A DNA stretch of 64,000 bases, from the NCBI RefSeq assembly GCF_947036865.1, contig NZ_CAMQSF010000003.1:124001-188000 (forward strand), given 5' to 3'. The DNA comes from an uncultured Caulobacter sp. (GTDB taxonomy: Bacteria > Pseudomonadota > Alphaproteobacteria > Caulobacterales > Caulobacteraceae). The position numbers and the translations under genes were made by a program. The notes beneath the pieces are model-generated. The model had not been told where the DNA came from. It saw only the letters and a list, made by a program, of their open reading frames with translations, and ran no database searches. This document shows, piece by piece, positions 1 to 9,179 of the stretch; the first letter of the stretch is position 1, and each line of letters opens with the position of its first letter.

Positions 1-373
1 CGTCCAGCCTCTTCAGCTTGCTGGAATAGGTCGGCTTGGTCGCCTTGCGCGGCTTGGGCTTTTCGGTGGCGCGGCGGATCAGGTCGACCAGGCGCTCCAG
101 CGCGTCCTGGCGGTTCATTTCCTGGGACCGGCTCCCCTGGGCGAACAGCACCAGCACGCCGTCCTGGGTCAGGCGGCTGCCGGCCAGGGCCTCCAGCCGC
201 GCCTTGACGTCGTCGGGCAGCGCCGGCGAGTTGCGCACGTCGAACCGCAGCTCGATCGCCGTCGAGGTCTTGTTGACGTGCTGGCCGCCCGGACCCGAGG
301 CGCGCGTCGCCTTCCAGACGAGTTCGTCCTCGTCGATCCGCAGCCAGGAGGTGATCTCGATCATCTGCGGCAT
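1..373 (-). CDS. arfB: Peptidyl-tRNA hydrolase ArfB (partial, 3' end beyond window)
   Basis: Rescues ribosomes stalled without a stop codon by hydrolysing peptidyl-tRNA in the A site. The visible 124 residues start MPQMIEITSW and contain GPGGQHVNK, the release-factor-type GGQ motif, near residues 27-35, followed by the single RF-1-like domain. The reading frame is still open at the window edge in a Lys/Arg-rich tail (RRATEKPKPRKATKPTYSSK), the basic tail that ArfB threads into the empty mRNA channel. Its start lies 5 nt after the yaiI stop, so the two are probably cotranscribed. Family length is about 140 aa, so only the last residues are missing. Confidence 0.9.
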   Translation of the reverse strand, partial: MPQMIEITSWLRIDEDELVWKATRASGPGGQHVNKTSTAIELRFDVRNSPALPDDVKARLEALAGSRLTQDGVLVLFAQGSRSQEMNRQDALERLVDLIRRATEKPKPRKATKPTYSSKLKRLD

Positions 374-378
374 GGCCT

Positions 379-840
379 TTAGCGTGGCGCCGCGCGCTTG
401 GCCTTGACCACCAGCTGGTCCAGGGCCTGCAGGAACCGCGACCGGTCCGCGTTCGAGAAGGCCGCCGGACCCTTGGTCACTTCGCCCATAGAGCGCAGGT
501 GCTCGCCGATCGAGCGCGAGGCCAGGGCCGAGCCGATCATGTCGGGCGTGAACATCCGCCCGTTGGGCGCCACCGCCGCGCCGCCGGCCTTCAGCACCCG
601 GTCGGCCAGGGGGATGTCGTTGGTCACCACCACGTCGCCGCGACCGACGCGCTCGGCGATCCAGTCGTCGGCGAGATCGGGGCCCGCGTCGACGACGATT
701 TGCTCGATGACCGGCGTCTGGGGCACGCGGATCCAGCTGTTGGAGACCACGAAGGTCTTGAAGCCATGGCGCGCGGCGACCTTGTAGGCCTCGTCCTTCA
801 CGGGGCAGGCGTCGGCGTCGATGAAGAGGGTCGCGGCCAT
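379..840 (-). CDS. yaiI: YaiI/YqxD family protein (DUF188)
   Basis: A 153-aa member of the conserved YaiI/YqxD family, whose biochemical role is not established; the fold is PIN-like. The N-terminus MAATLFIDADACPVKDE carries the family hallmark DADACPVK, and the middle has the conserved segment VVTNDIPLADRVLKAGG. The frame is open a further 29 codons upstream, but that extension runs into the tRNA-Thr gene, so the ATG just before MAATLF is the start. Followed closely by arfB on the same strand. Confidence 0.9.
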   Translation of the reverse strand: MAATLFIDADACPVKDEAYKVAARHGFKTFVVSNSWIRVPQTPVIEQIVVDAGPDLADDWIAERVGRGDVVVTNDIPLADRVLKAGGAAVAPNGRMFTPDMIGSALASRSIGEHLRSMGEVTKGPAAFSNADRSRFLQALDQLVVKAKRAAPR

Positions 841-872
841 CGCCTTGCGCCTTGGAAAACGCCCGAGGAAAG

Positions 873-947
<75 letters not shown>

Positions 948-1016
948 GCGGGCTGGAGGCCCGAGGTCAGGGCTTATGCCGTCTGCGGGGGTGAAGGGCA
1001 AGGGCGGCCCCGCCGT

Positions 1017-1119
1017 GCGTCCTTCGAGGCTCACCTTCGGCTCGCACCTCAGGATGAGGAATGCACTACAGAGAGCCTCATCCTGAGGTGCGCGCTCTTG
1101 AGCGCGCCTCGAAGGACGC
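1017..1119. repeat. Long imperfect palindrome, family 1 (copy 1)
   Basis: The left arm beginning GCGTCCTTCGAGGC and ending CTCAGGATGAGG is mirrored by a right arm CCTCATCCTGAGG...CTCGAAGGACGC, with a short loop around 1062-1075. Similar arms (CTCATCCTGAG, TCGAAGGACG) recur at 23001-23087. It lies in the non-coding gap between the tRNA-Thr gene and the ALDH stop. This is the type of mobile or extragenic palindrome common between genes in Caulobacter and related alphaproteobacteria; it could also act as a weak terminator for the ALDH gene. Confidence 0.8.
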
Positions 1120-1125
1120 AGAGCC

Positions 1126-2649
1126 TCACAAATCGAACCGCACCCCCTGCGCCAGCGGCAAGGCGCCGGAATAGTTCACCGTCGCGGTCTGGCGGCGCAT
1201 GTACTGTTTCCAGCTGTCGGAGCCGCTCTCGCGGCCGCCGCCGGTTTCCTTCTCGCCGCCGAAAGCGCCGCCGATCTCGGCGCCCGAGGGGCCGATATTG
1301 ACGTTGGCGATGCCGCAGTCGCTGCCGGCCGCCGACAGGAAGGTCTCGGCCTCGCGCACGTCGTTGGTCATGACGCAGGACGACAGGCCCTGCGGAACGT
1401 CGTTCTGGATCGACAATGCGGTATCAAAGGACGTGTACGGAACAACGTGCAGCAGCGGGGCGAAGGTCTCGCTTTGCATGCACGGCGCGGGGGTGGGAAG
1501 GCGCGCCAGGGCGGGACGGACATAGTAGGCGTCGGGACGCTCGTCGGCCAGCAGCCGCTCGCCGCCGCTGACCGTTCCGCCCTCGGCGCGAACCGCGTTC
1601 ATGGCCTCGACGAAGGCGTCGTGGGCGGCCTTGTCGATCAGCGGCCCCAGCAGCGTCTCGGGAGCGCGCGGGTCGCCGACGGGCAGGCGCTGGAACGCGG
1701 TCTCGACCGCGTCGGCCAGGGTGTCGACCAGGCTCTCGTGGACGATCAGGCGGCGCAGGGACGTGCAGCGCTGGCCGGCCGTGCCGGCGGCCGAGAAGAC
1801 GATGGCCCGCAAGGCCAGGGAAAGGTCCGCCGACGGCGTGACGATCATGGCGTTGTTGCCGCCCAGCTCCAGGATCGAGCGGCCGAAGCGCTCGGCGACC
1901 AGCGGCGCGACGGCGCGGCCCATCCGCGTGGAGCCGGTCGCGCTGACCAGCGGGATGCGCGGATCGCGCGTCAGGCGCTCGCCGGCGTCGCGCCCGCCTT
2001 GGACCACGCAGGCCAGACCCTCCGGCGCGTCGCCGAACCGGGCCAGCGCGCGCCGCAGGATCGCGTGCGTCGCCAGCGCCGTCAGCGGAGTCTTCTCCGA
2101 CGGCTTCCAGATCACCGGATCGCCGCAGACCAAGGCCAGGCAGGCGTTCCACGCCCAGACGGCCACGGGGAAGTTGAAGGCGCTGATCACCGCCACCGGC
2201 CCCAGCGGGTGCCAGGTCTCTCGCATCGCGTGGCCCGGGCGCTCGGAGGCGATGGTCAGGCCGTGCAGCTGACGCGACAGACCCACGGCGAAGTCGCAGA
2301 TGTCGATCATCTCCTGGACCTCGCCGGCGGCTTCGGAGGCGATCTTGCCGGCTTCCAGCGTCACCAGCGCCGCGAGCTCGGCCTTGGCCGCGCGCAGTTC
2401 CTCGCCGAACAGGCGGACCAGCTCGCCCCGGCGCGGGGCCGGGACGATCCGCCAGGCCAGGAAGGCGCGACAGGCGGCCGACACCTTGGCCTCGATCATC
2501 CGGGCGTCGTCATGGAGAACGTGGGCCAGGACCTCGCCGTCGATCGGCCCGCGCACCGGCTGGCCCGCTTCGGCGGGCGGCGTCGGAACGCCGAGCTTGT
2601 CCAGGAGGTCGCGGGCGTGGGCGGCGGGAGTCGGAAAGGACTGAGTCAT
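1126..2649 (-). CDS. ALDH7-family aldehyde dehydrogenase (aminoadipate-semialdehyde dehydrogenase, AmaB type)
   Basis: NAD(P)-dependent oxidation of an aldehyde to a carboxylate, most likely alpha-aminoadipate semialdehyde/piperideine-6-carboxylate in lysine catabolism. The protein has 507 aa, the usual length. The catalytic Cys is C295 in AGTAGQRCTSLRR and the general base is E261 in LELGGNNA. The cofactor region contains SAFNFPVAVWAWN and WKPSEKTPL. The C-terminal block GGAFGGEKETGGGRESGSD is distinctive for the ALDH7 (antiquitin) subfamily. No lysine-degradation neighbour is visible, so the exact substrate is inferred from subfamily only. Confidence 0.85.
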   Translation of the reverse strand: MTQSFPTPAAHARDLLDKLGVPTPPAEAGQPVRGPIDGEVLAHVLHDDARMIEAKVSAACRAFLAWRIVPAPRRGELVRLFGEELRAAKAELAALVTLEAGKIASEAAGEVQEMIDICDFAVGLSRQLHGLTIASERPGHAMRETWHPLGPVAVISAFNFPVAVWAWNACLALVCGDPVIWKPSEKTPLTALATHAILRRALARFGDAPEGLACVVQGGRDAGERLTRDPRIPLVSATGSTRMGRAVAPLVAERFGRSILELGGNNAMIVTPSADLSLALRAIVFSAAGTAGQRCTSLRRLIVHESLVDTLADAVETAFQRLPVGDPRAPETLLGPLIDKAAHDAFVEAMNAVRAEGGTVSGGERLLADERPDAYYVRPALARLPTPAPCMQSETFAPLLHVVPYTSFDTALSIQNDVPQGLSSCVMTNDVREAETFLSAAGSDCGIANVNIGPSGAEIGGAFGGEKETGGGRESGSDSWKQYMRRQTATVNYSGALPLAQGVRFDL

Positions 2650-2696
2650 GGCCCGCGAGAACGCCCCGCTAGCGGGGGCGGGTCAAGTCCCGAACC

Positions 2697-3884
2697 TCAG
2701 CGCTCCGTCCGCGGCGGCGCGGCCCGGTCCGGGATCTGTTCGAAGGCCTCGGCCAGCGGGATGGGCGAGGGGGCGGCCAGGATCCGCGCCTTGTCCCACA
2801 AGGTCAGGCGCGCGGCGTGGAAACGATGGATCAGGCTGGGGGGCAGCCGGTGGAAGCGCGCGGCCACCTGGGGCCGGGCCTCGGGCGGACAGGCCACGAA
2901 CAGCAGGCGGTTGAGCAGGCGATGGAAGCGGCGACGCCGCCAGGCGGTCTTGGAATAGGTCTCGGCGACGGCGCGAACGCTGGCGCTGGTGATGCGCGGC
3001 AGGGCGGCGATCTGGTCGGCCAGGCGCGCGGCGTCGGGCAGCGCATGTCCGGTGCCGGGATGAAAGATCGCCGCGCGCGGACCGACCTTGGCCACCTCCG
3101 GCCGCGCCTCGCGCCAATAGGCGTCGATGTCGCCGCCCAGGGCGATCGGCAGGGCGTCGGCGTCCTCGCTCGCCGCCTGTTCGATCGTCCAGCCCCGCGC
3201 CCGCGCGTAACGCCCGATCGCCGCCCGGAACGGCGCTGGGTCGATGACCGGCGTCGCGGCGTAGCGCGCGTGCTCGATACGCAGGCGGCGCGGACCCAGG
3301 GGCAGCACGGTGAAGGCGGGACAGGCCGGATCGCCCGCTTCGACGGCGTCGACCAGGACGGGACAGGAAAGACCATGCGCCGCGTCCAGCGTCACCGCCT
3401 GGGCCAGGGAGACTCGCCAGCGGAGCGCCAAGCTGCGCGTGTTGCGTGGGCCTCGACCGTCGATGACCGCCGCGGCGGCGATCCGGCGGCCGTCGGCCAG
3501 GGTGACCTGATGCGGCGCGATCTCGGTCACCTCGACGCCCAGCCAAAGGTTCGCGCCCAGAGCCGTCGCGAGCGCTTGGCTAAGACGTTCGCCGGTCAGC
3601 GCGAAGCAGGGCGTCTCGAAATAGCGCTCGGCGCCCGCCGGGCCCGCTTCCCAGCCGCTCCAGCGATGGGTGACCAGAGGGCGCAGCCAGGCGGCGAGGC
3701 CGGGGGCGAGGTCGGTCTCGAACCAGCGCCAGCTCCGCTCGCCGCCGATCCGCCGGTCGCGCTCCAGCAGAAGCACCTTCAAGTCCGGCCGCATGGCGCG
3801 AAGCCGCAAGGCGATCAGGCCGTTGGCCAGGCCGCCGCCCACCAGGACGACGTCGGCGCGCGCGAAAGCTGAGGAGGGCGACAT
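2697..3884 (-). CDS. crtY: Lycopene beta-cyclase CrtY
   Basis: Flavoprotein that cyclises the ends of lycopene to beta-ionone rings, giving beta-carotene. The 395-aa protein opens with an FAD-binding Rossmann motif DVVLVGGGLANGLIALRL (about residues 11-28), followed by GGERSWRWFETDL, the CrtY-type stretch after the first fold. The segment LPLGPRRLRIEHARYA and the C-terminal GTGHALPDAARLADQIA also fit the family. No other crt gene is present nearby, so it must work with phytoene synthase and desaturase encoded elsewhere. It is divergent from folD across a gap holding two palindromes. Confidence 0.88.
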   Translation of the reverse strand: MSPSSAFARADVVLVGGGLANGLIALRLRAMRPDLKVLLLERDRRIGGERSWRWFETDLAPGLAAWLRPLVTHRWSGWEAGPAGAERYFETPCFALTGERLSQALATALGANLWLGVEVTEIAPHQVTLADGRRIAAAAVIDGRGPRNTRSLALRWRVSLAQAVTLDAAHGLSCPVLVDAVEAGDPACPAFTVLPLGPRRLRIEHARYAATPVIDPAPFRAAIGRYARARGWTIEQAASEDADALPIALGGDIDAYWREARPEVAKVGPRAAIFHPGTGHALPDAARLADQIAALPRITSASVRAVAETYSKTAWRRRRFHRLLNRLLFVACPPEARPQVAARFHRLPPSLIHRFHAARLTLWDKARILAAPSPIPLAEAFEQIPDRAAPPRTER

Positions 3885-3914
3885 GGTCTCTGCCTTAGCA
3901 CGCCGAACATGACG

Positions 3915-3942
3915 GCAACGCGGCGTTGCGTGCGTTCGAACG
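3915..3942. promoter_or_regulatory. Two perfect palindromes in the crtY-folD divergent gap
   Basis: GCAACGC-G-GCGTTGC (7+1+7, bases 3915-3929) and CGTTCGAACG (bases 3933-3942) lie almost back to back between the divergent crtY and folD starts. Their position is right for an operator or overlapping promoter elements. No regulator gene is adjacent, and I cannot assign a binding protein. Confidence 0.45.
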
Positions 3943-3975
3943 AACGGCTAGGGACGGCCAAACCGGGAGATGCGG

Positions 3976-4869
3976 ATGAGCCAGGCGACCATCATCGACG
4001 GCAAGGCGTTCGCGGCCGACCTGCGGGCGAAGATCGCCCAGGAGGTCGCCGAGCTCAAGGCCAAGCACGGGATCACGCCGGGCCTGGCGGTCGTGCTGGT
4101 GGGCGAGGATCCGGCCAGCCAGGTCTATGTCCGCAACAAGGGCGAGCAGACAGAGGCCGCCGGCATGTATTCCGAGACGCATCGGCTGCCGGCGGAAACG
4201 ACCCAGGACGAACTGCTGAGGGTGGTCGAAAAGCTGAACGCCGACCCCAAGATTCATGGCGTGCTGGTCCAGTTCCCGGTGCCGCCGCACATCAGCCAGA
4301 TGGACGTCGTCGCGGCCCTGTCGCCCGACAAGGACGTCGACGGCCTGACCGTGACCAACGCCGGTCGCCTGGCCAGCGGCCTGCCGGCCCTGACGCCCTG
4401 CACGCCGCTGGGCTGCATGCTGCTGCTGAAGGACGTGGTGGGCGATCTCTCGGGCAAGACCGCGGTGGTCATCGGCCGCTCGAACCTGATGGGCAAGCCG
4501 ATGGCCCAGATGCTGCTGGCGGCCGACTGCACCGTCACCATCGCCCACTCGCGGTCCAAGGATCTGCCGTCGATCGTCCGCCAGGCCGACATCGTCGTGG
4601 CCGCCGTCGGCCGCGCCGAGATGGTCAAGGCCGACTGGGTCAAGCCGGGCGCGGTGGTCATCGACGTCGGCATCACCCGCTTCCCCGCGCGCGATCCCGA
4701 GGCCGCCGCGGCGGGCAAGACCCGGCTTGTCGGCGACGTCGCCTTCGACGAGGTTCGCGAGGTCGCCGGCGCGATCACGCCGGTTCCGGGGGGAGTTGGA
4801 CCGATGACCATCGCCTGCCTGCTGGCCAATACCCTGACGGCGGCCAAGCGCATCTCGGGGATCGCCTGA
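3976..4869 (+). CDS. folD: Bifunctional methylenetetrahydrofolate dehydrogenase/cyclohydrolase FolD
   Basis: Interconverts 5,10-methylene-, 5,10-methenyl- and 10-formyl-tetrahydrofolate in the cytosol, supplying one-carbon units for purines and formyl-Met-tRNA. The protein has 297 aa. The catalytic [13 protein letters not shown] contains the Tyr and Lys of the YxxxK motif; [22 protein letters not shown] (NADP site) and [13 protein letters not shown] are all family signatures. Two ATGs are close together; the second was chosen because GGGAG sits about 6 nt before it, whereas it abuts the first. The stop overlaps the start of the next gene (TGATG). Confidence 0.96.
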   Translation: MSQATIIDGKAFAADLRAKIAQEVAELKAKHGITPGLAVVLVGEDPASQVYVRNKGEQTEAAGMYSETHRLPAETTQDELLRVVEKLNADPKIHGVLVQFPVPPHISQMDVVAALSPDKDVDGLTVTNAGRLASGLPALTPCTPLGCMLLLKDVVGDLSGKTAVVIGRSNLMGKPMAQMLLAADCTVTIAHSRSKDLPSIVRQADIVVAAVGRAEMVKADWVKPGAVVIDVGITRFPARDPEAAAAGKTRLVGDVAFDEVREVAGAITPVPGGVGPMTIACLLANTLTAAKRISGIA

Positions 4870-5228
4870 TGACGCGGGCGCTGGGTCTGGTCGCCGCCGG
4901 CCTCGTCCTCGCGGCTTGCGGGGCCAAGACCCCGCCGCCGCCGACCCCCGAGCAGGCCTTGGCCCTGCGTCCGGCGAACGCGCGGCTGTCGGCGCTTTAC
5001 GAGACCTCGTGCCATGCCTGTCACGCGGTGGCGGGAACCGGCGCGCCAGGTGTCCACGACCGCGCCGCCTGGGATCCGCGCTGGAAGCAGGGCGAGGCCG
5101 TGCTGCTGGACCACGTCATCCAAGGCTACAAGGCGATGCCGGCGACGGGCCAATGCGCGACTTGCACGCCGGACGATTTCAAGGCCCTGATACGGTTCAT
5201 GGCGGGGCGCGAAGACTCCGCGACATAA
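4869..5228 (+). CDS. Lipoprotein c-type cytochrome
   Basis: A 119-aa, probably lipid-anchored periplasmic electron carrier. [20 protein letters not shown] is a signal peptide with a lipobox (LAAC). A single haem site CHACH (about residues 45-49) follows, with a possible Met axial ligand in GYKAMPATG. The second Cys pair (CATC) near the C-terminus recalls the cytochrome c5 family. It overlaps the folD stop by 3 nt and precedes a flavoprotein oxidase by 13 nt, so it may be the electron acceptor for that enzyme; this partnership is an inference from position. Confidence 0.85.
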   Translation: MTRALGLVAAGLVLAACGAKTPPPPTPEQALALRPANARLSALYETSCHACHAVAGTGAPGVHDRAAWDPRWKQGEAVLLDHVIQGYKAMPATGQCATCTPDDFKALIRFMAGREDSAT

Positions 5229-5241
5229 CAGCGGGGGAAGC

Positions 5242-6648
5242 ATGATCTCCAGGCGCGGAGCTCTGATCGCGGGCGGAACCGGGGCGGCGCTGGTCGCCGG
5301 CGGCGCGGGCGTGGCCTACAAGGTGGCGACCGGCGACAAGCCGGAACCCGTCTCGCCGCCCTCGGTCGACGGCCGGGGCAAGGTGCTCTGGCGCAACTGG
5401 TCGGGCGTGCAGCACGCCTATCCCGCCGCGCGGCTGGCGCCCAAGGACGAGGCCGAGCTGGCGACGGCCTTGAAGACCGCTCAGGCGCCGATCCGACCGG
5501 TCGGCGCCGGCCACTCGTTCACCGCGCTGGCGCCCACCGACGGGACGCTGTTGTCGCTGGACGCGATGTCCGGCGTCGCGGGCTGGGAGGGCGACGAAGC
5601 CGTCGTCCGAACCGGCACGCGGCTGGGCGCCCTGGGGCCGCTGCTGGCGCAGAAGGGTAGGGCGCTGCCCAATCTGCCCGACATCAACAAGCAGTCGCTG
5701 GGCGGCGCCTTGGGAACCGCCACGCACGGCACGGGGACCAAGATCCGCGCCTTGCACGGCGACGTCACCGCCCTTCGGCTGGTCACGCCCTCCGGCAAGG
5801 TGATCGACGCCGACGAGACCAAGAACGCGGAAGTGTTCCAGGCGGCGCGGGTCTCGCTGGGCGCCCTGGGCGTCATCACCCAGGTGCGGATCAAGACCAG
5901 CGCCAACCGGCGCCTGCGCCGGCGGGTCTGGCTGGAGTCGTTCGAGGAAGCGCTCGCCAAGGCCGAGGGGCGCTGGGCCACGCACCGCAATTTCGAGCTC
6001 TATGCCGTGCCGTTCACCGGCCTGGCGGTCAATATCAGCCACGACGAAACCGACGACCCCGCCCAGCCGCGCGGGCCGGAGCAGGACACCCAGTTCCTGG
6101 AAGCGCTGCGGGGCCTGCGCAACCTGCTGGGCTTCGCCACGCCGCTACGCAAGGCGGCGGCCCACGCGCTGCTGGCGTCGACGCCGCCCGAGACCGCCGT
6201 CGACGAGGGCTGGAAGCTGCTCTCCACCGAACGGCCGGTGCGCTTCAACGAGATGGAGTTCCACCTGCCGGTCGAGCACCAGCTGGCGGCCCTGGCCGAG
6301 GTGGTGCGCACGATCGAAAAGGAGCGGCCGGACGTCTTCTTCCCGATCGAGGTGCGCCGCATCGCCCCCGACGACGCCTGGCTGTCGCCGTTCCAAGGCG
6401 GTCCGCGCGGCTCGGTGGCCGTCCACGCCTATTATCGGGACGATTTCAGCTTCCTCTACCAGCTGGTCGAGCCGATCTTCCGTCGCTACGACGGGCGTCC
6501 GCACTGGGGAAAGCTTCACAGCCTGAACGGCGGCCAGCTGGAAGCGATCTATCCGCGCTGGAAGGACTTCCTGGCGGTGCGTCGGGACCTCGATCCGGAG
6601 GGGCGGATGCTCAATCCCTATCTGAAGGGCCTGTTCGGCCTGACCTGA
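5242..6648 (+). CDS. FAD-linked sugar-lactone oxidase-like protein (D-arabinono-1,4-lactone oxidase family)
   Basis: A 468-aa VAO-type flavoprotein. The N-terminus MISRRGALIAGGTGAALVAG looks like a Tat export signal with a twin Arg. The FAD domain shows PVGAGHSFTALAPTDGTLLS and SLGGALGTATHGTG, where gulonolactone-oxidase-like enzymes bind the cofactor. The C-terminal part has the ALO-domain HWGKLH block near the end. Substrate is unknown; the family oxidises aldonolactones. The lipoprotein cytochrome just upstream could receive its electrons in the periplasm. The stop abuts the stop of the convergent Hpt gene with no spacer. Confidence 0.82.
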   Translation: MISRRGALIAGGTGAALVAGGAGVAYKVATGDKPEPVSPPSVDGRGKVLWRNWSGVQHAYPAARLAPKDEAELATALKTAQAPIRPVGAGHSFTALAPTDGTLLSLDAMSGVAGWEGDEAVVRTGTRLGALGPLLAQKGRALPNLPDINKQSLGGALGTATHGTGTKIRALHGDVTALRLVTPSGKVIDADETKNAEVFQAARVSLGALGVITQVRIKTSANRRLRRRVWLESFEEALAKAEGRWATHRNFELYAVPFTGLAVNISHDETDDPAQPRGPEQDTQFLEALRGLRNLLGFATPLRKAAAHALLASTPPETAVDEGWKLLSTERPVRFNEMEFHLPVEHQLAALAEVVRTIEKERPDVFFPIEVRRIAPDDAWLSPFQGGPRGSVAVHAYYRDDFSFLYQLVEPIFRRYDGRPHWGKLHSLNGGQLEAIYPRWKDFLAVRRDLDPEGRMLNPYLKGLFGLT

Positions 6649-7134
6649 TCAGGCCGCGCCCAGATACTCGGCGACGCGGGCTTCCAGTTCGGTGATCAGG
6701 GCGCTGCCGACGGGGTGGGTGTCGACCTTGATCTCGTCGCGCACGCAGGCCTTGATCGCGTCGATATGGGCGTCGACCAGGAACATCGGGGCCGAGAGGC
6801 GCGTGTCGGGATCATCGATCAGCCGGCACAGCGAAGCGGCCAGGCGGGTGATCAGCGGGAACTCGTAGGTCGCGCCCAGGCCTTTCAGATCGTGCGCGCG
6901 GAGATACAGGGTCTCGACGCTCCCGGCGGTCAGGCCCTCGACCCGAACCGTCTGGCGCGCGGCCTCGAGCTTGGTGATCTCGTCGTTCAGCCACTCCGCG
7001 AAATTGCCGGACAGGCTCTTCAGCGCGGCCTCGGCCTTGGCGATCGCGGCCATGTCGATGCCGCCGCGTCCGCCCACCTTGAGCTTCAGCATGTTCGGCA
7101 CCTGGATCACCTCGGCGGTGGTCTTGTTCGTCAC
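6649..7134 (-). CDS. Hpt-domain histidine phosphotransfer protein
   Basis: A 161-aa stand-alone phosphotransfer protein of a multistep phosphorelay. The phospho-acceptor is H81 in LYLRAHDLKGLGATY, the canonical HDLKG motif, in a four-helix Hpt domain covering roughly residues 30-150. It starts at GTG: a SD-like GGGGAGGCG lies about 6 nt upstream, and the upstream frame overlaps nadK with an implausible sequence. It is third in the minus-strand run DUF2336 - nadK - Hpt. Caulobacter has several such proteins (for example ShpA in the ShkA-TacA relay); I cannot tell from this sequence whether it is that one. Confidence 0.82.
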   Translation of the reverse strand: MTNKTTAEVIQVPNMLKLKVGGRGGIDMAAIAKAEAALKSLSGNFAEWLNDEITKLEAARQTVRVEGLTAGSVETLYLRAHDLKGLGATYEFPLITRLAASLCRLIDDPDTRLSAPMFLVDAHIDAIKACVRDEIKVDTHPVGSALITELEARVAEYLGAA

Positions 7135-7237
7135 GATCGCCTCCCCATCGGCGGGTCTTCGGGAATCGATACCATAGCAGGCGTTAAGATTGGATGAGAC
7201 CAGACCGGGCCCGCGACCGAACGCCTCAGGTCGAGCG

Positions 7238-8020
7238 TCACGCCGAGAACTGTTCGGCCAGCACCCTTTCCTCCAAGCTACGGCCAGCGTCGAAAAGCAT
7301 GGCCAGCGACGTGCCGCGATCCTCGGAGATGTGCACCTCAAGGACGTCGCGAACCTCGAAATTGTCGGCCACGGCGCTGACCGGGCGCTTGTCGGCCTCG
7401 AGCACCTCGAAGGTCACGCGGGCGGACTGCGGCAGCAGCGCGCCGCGCCAGCGGCGCGGGCGGAAGGCGCTGATCGGGGTCAGGGCCAGCACCTGGCCGT
7501 CGATCGGGATGATCGGGCCGTGGGCCGAGAGGTTGTAGGCCGTCGAGCCGGCCGGGGTGGCCAGCAGGGCGCCGTCGCACACCAGCTCGCCCATCCGCAC
7601 CTTGCCGTCGATCGAGATGCGCAGCTTGGCGGTCTGGCGCGTCTGGCGCAGCAGCGACACCTCGTTGATCGCCAGGGCGCGGTGCTGAGCGCGCCGCGCG
7701 TCGATGGCCACCATGGCCAGCGGATGGATGACCGCGCGCTCGGCGGCGTTGATGCGCTCGAGCAGGCCGTCCTCGCTGTACTCGTTCATCAGGAAGCCGA
7801 CCGAGCCGCGGTTCATGCCGTAGATCGGCGTCTGGCTGGCGATCGCCTCGTGCAGCGTCTCCAGCATGAAGCCGTCGCCGCCCAGGGCCACGATCACCTG
7901 GGCGTTCTGCTCGCCGACGTCGCCATAGCGGGCGGCCAGCCGCTCGCGCGCCTCGATCGCCTCGGGCCGGTCGCTGGACTTGAACGCCAGGCGAGTCACG
8001 AAAGGTTGCGGCTGGTACAT
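7238..8020 (-). CDS. nadK: NAD kinase
   Basis: Phosphorylates NAD to NADP with ATP or polyphosphate; cytosolic and normally essential. The 260-aa protein has the GGDG motif in [16 protein letters not shown] (about residues 45-60), the NE/D block INEVSLLRQ, and the conserved glycine-rich [18 protein letters not shown]. The length fits the compact alphaproteobacterial form. It lies between the DUF2336 gene (46 nt upstream) and the Hpt gene (103 nt downstream) on the same strand. Confidence 0.95.
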   Translation of the reverse strand: MYQPQPFVTRLAFKSSDRPEAIEARERLAARYGDVGEQNAQVIVALGGDGFMLETLHEAIASQTPIYGMNRGSVGFLMNEYSEDGLLERINAAERAVIHPLAMVAIDARRAQHRALAINEVSLLRQTRQTAKLRISIDGKVRMGELVCDGALLATPAGSTAYNLSAHGPIIPIDGQVLALTPISAFRPRRWRGALLPQSARVTFEVLEADKRPVSAVADNFEVRDVLEVHISEDRGTSLAMLFDAGRSLEERVLAEQFSA

Positions 8021-8066
8021 GACGCCAAGAGGCGGGAAGCCTCCGGACTTGTCAAAGGGCGAGCGC

Positions 8067-9179
8067 TCAAGCCTGGCCCACGGCCTGGCGGAAGGCCATG
8101 CCGGCGATGTCGGGCGTGAAGGGGCCGAAGGCGTTGGCGGCCCGCCGGACGCCTTCGTCGCCGCCGCCGGGGCGTCCGCCGTTCAGCTGGCGCACGTGCT
8201 CCAGGATGGTCGGAAACACGCTGCGGTCGATGCCGACCGCCGAGCAGGCCAGGGCCAGCAGCTCGGGGCGACCGCTGTCGATCGCGCGGCGAATCTGCGT
8301 CGGCTCGAACTTGCCCAGACGCGCCAGGGCCATCACGAACAGCTGCAGCCGCCCCTCGCGCAGCACGCGCAGCAGATAGCCGGGGCGGAGCTGGCCGGCC
8401 GAGTCGAGCTTCTCGATCAGGGCGCGTTCCATCTCCTCGCGATCCTCGTCCCGCTCGATACGGCCCTGGGCGGTGTCGGCGTCGCCGCGATGGGCGGCCC
8501 GCAGCGCCTCGTCCACGGCGGCCTGCATCTTGGCGGGGTCGAGGGCGAAGCGGCTGGTCAGGGTGTCGCGCAGGGCGCGGCCGACCAACAGATAAAGCTG
8601 CTCGGCCAGGTCGCTGGAAAGCCGGGGATGACGGGCCAGCGGCGAGCGCAGGGCGACCACGTCGCGCGAGCGGTTGACCAGCTTGCGCATCGCGTCCGAC
8701 GAGATCTGCGCGGTTTCGTTCGAGGCTAGGGCGGTGAGCACGGCGGGCTCGTCGCGATCGATGATCGCCTCCACTACCGGCGCGGGCAGGCGCGGGCGAC
8801 GGGCGATCTCGATCTGGTGTTCCAGGGTCGCCTGGACGAGCAGGCGGATCAGGTCGTGGTCCTGCAGCACCGGACTGCGGGCGATGATCGGCCGGGCGAT
8901 CTCGATCTCGTCCAGCGCCATGATGTTGATCAGCGCCGACGGCGCCCATTCGGCGTCGGCCAGACGTTCCGACAGCCGATGGCGGATGTCGCGTTCGGCC
9001 TCGACCACGAGGGTCATGAAGATCGAGTTCAGCAGGGCCTGGATGTCGGGATGGGTCGGCTCGCCGCTGTCCTGGGCGGCTTCGCAAAGATCGATGATCC
9101 CGGTGAGCAGGCGTTCGCGATCGCCCGGCTCGCGACTGCGGGCCAGCTGCATGAGCGATGCGATCTGGACGGCTTGGAT
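8067..9179 (-). CDS. DUF2336 domain-containing protein (probable ATC start)
   Basis: A predicted soluble, mostly helical protein of about 370 aa belonging to the alphaproteobacterial DUF2336 family, whose function is unknown. The sequence is rich in repeat-like helices (for example [20 protein letters not shown]). Start choice is unusual. A strong SD AGGAGG is followed after 6 nt by ATC, giving (M)[18 protein letters not shown], which begins where family members begin. The only conventional alternatives are a TTG at 9233 with no SD and an internal ATG at 9152, also without SD, that would cut the first helix. First gene of the run to nadK and Hpt; divergent from glpK. Confidence 0.75.
   Translation of the reverse strand: MQAVQIASLMQLARSREPGDRERLLTGIIDLCEAAQDSGEPTHPDIQALLNSIFMTLVVEAERDIRHRLSERLADAEWAPSALINIMALDEIEIARPIIARSPVLQDHDLIRLLVQATLEHQIEIARRPRLPAPVVEAIIDRDEPAVLTALASNETAQISSDAMRKLVNRSRDVVALRSPLARHPRLSSDLAEQLYLLVGRALRDTLTSRFALDPAKMQAAVDEALRAAHRGDADTAQGRIERDEDREEMERALIEKLDSAGQLRPGYLLRVLREGRLQLFVMALARLGKFEPTQIRRAIDSGRPELLALACSAVGIDRSVFPTILEHVRQLNGGRPGGGDEGVRRAANAFGPFTPDIAGMAFRQAVGQA

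Noticed and set aside
1447..2958. 503-codon plus-strand open frame over the ALDH gene
   Set aside because: Antisense shadow; the minus-strand frame has complete ALDH7 catalytic motifs.
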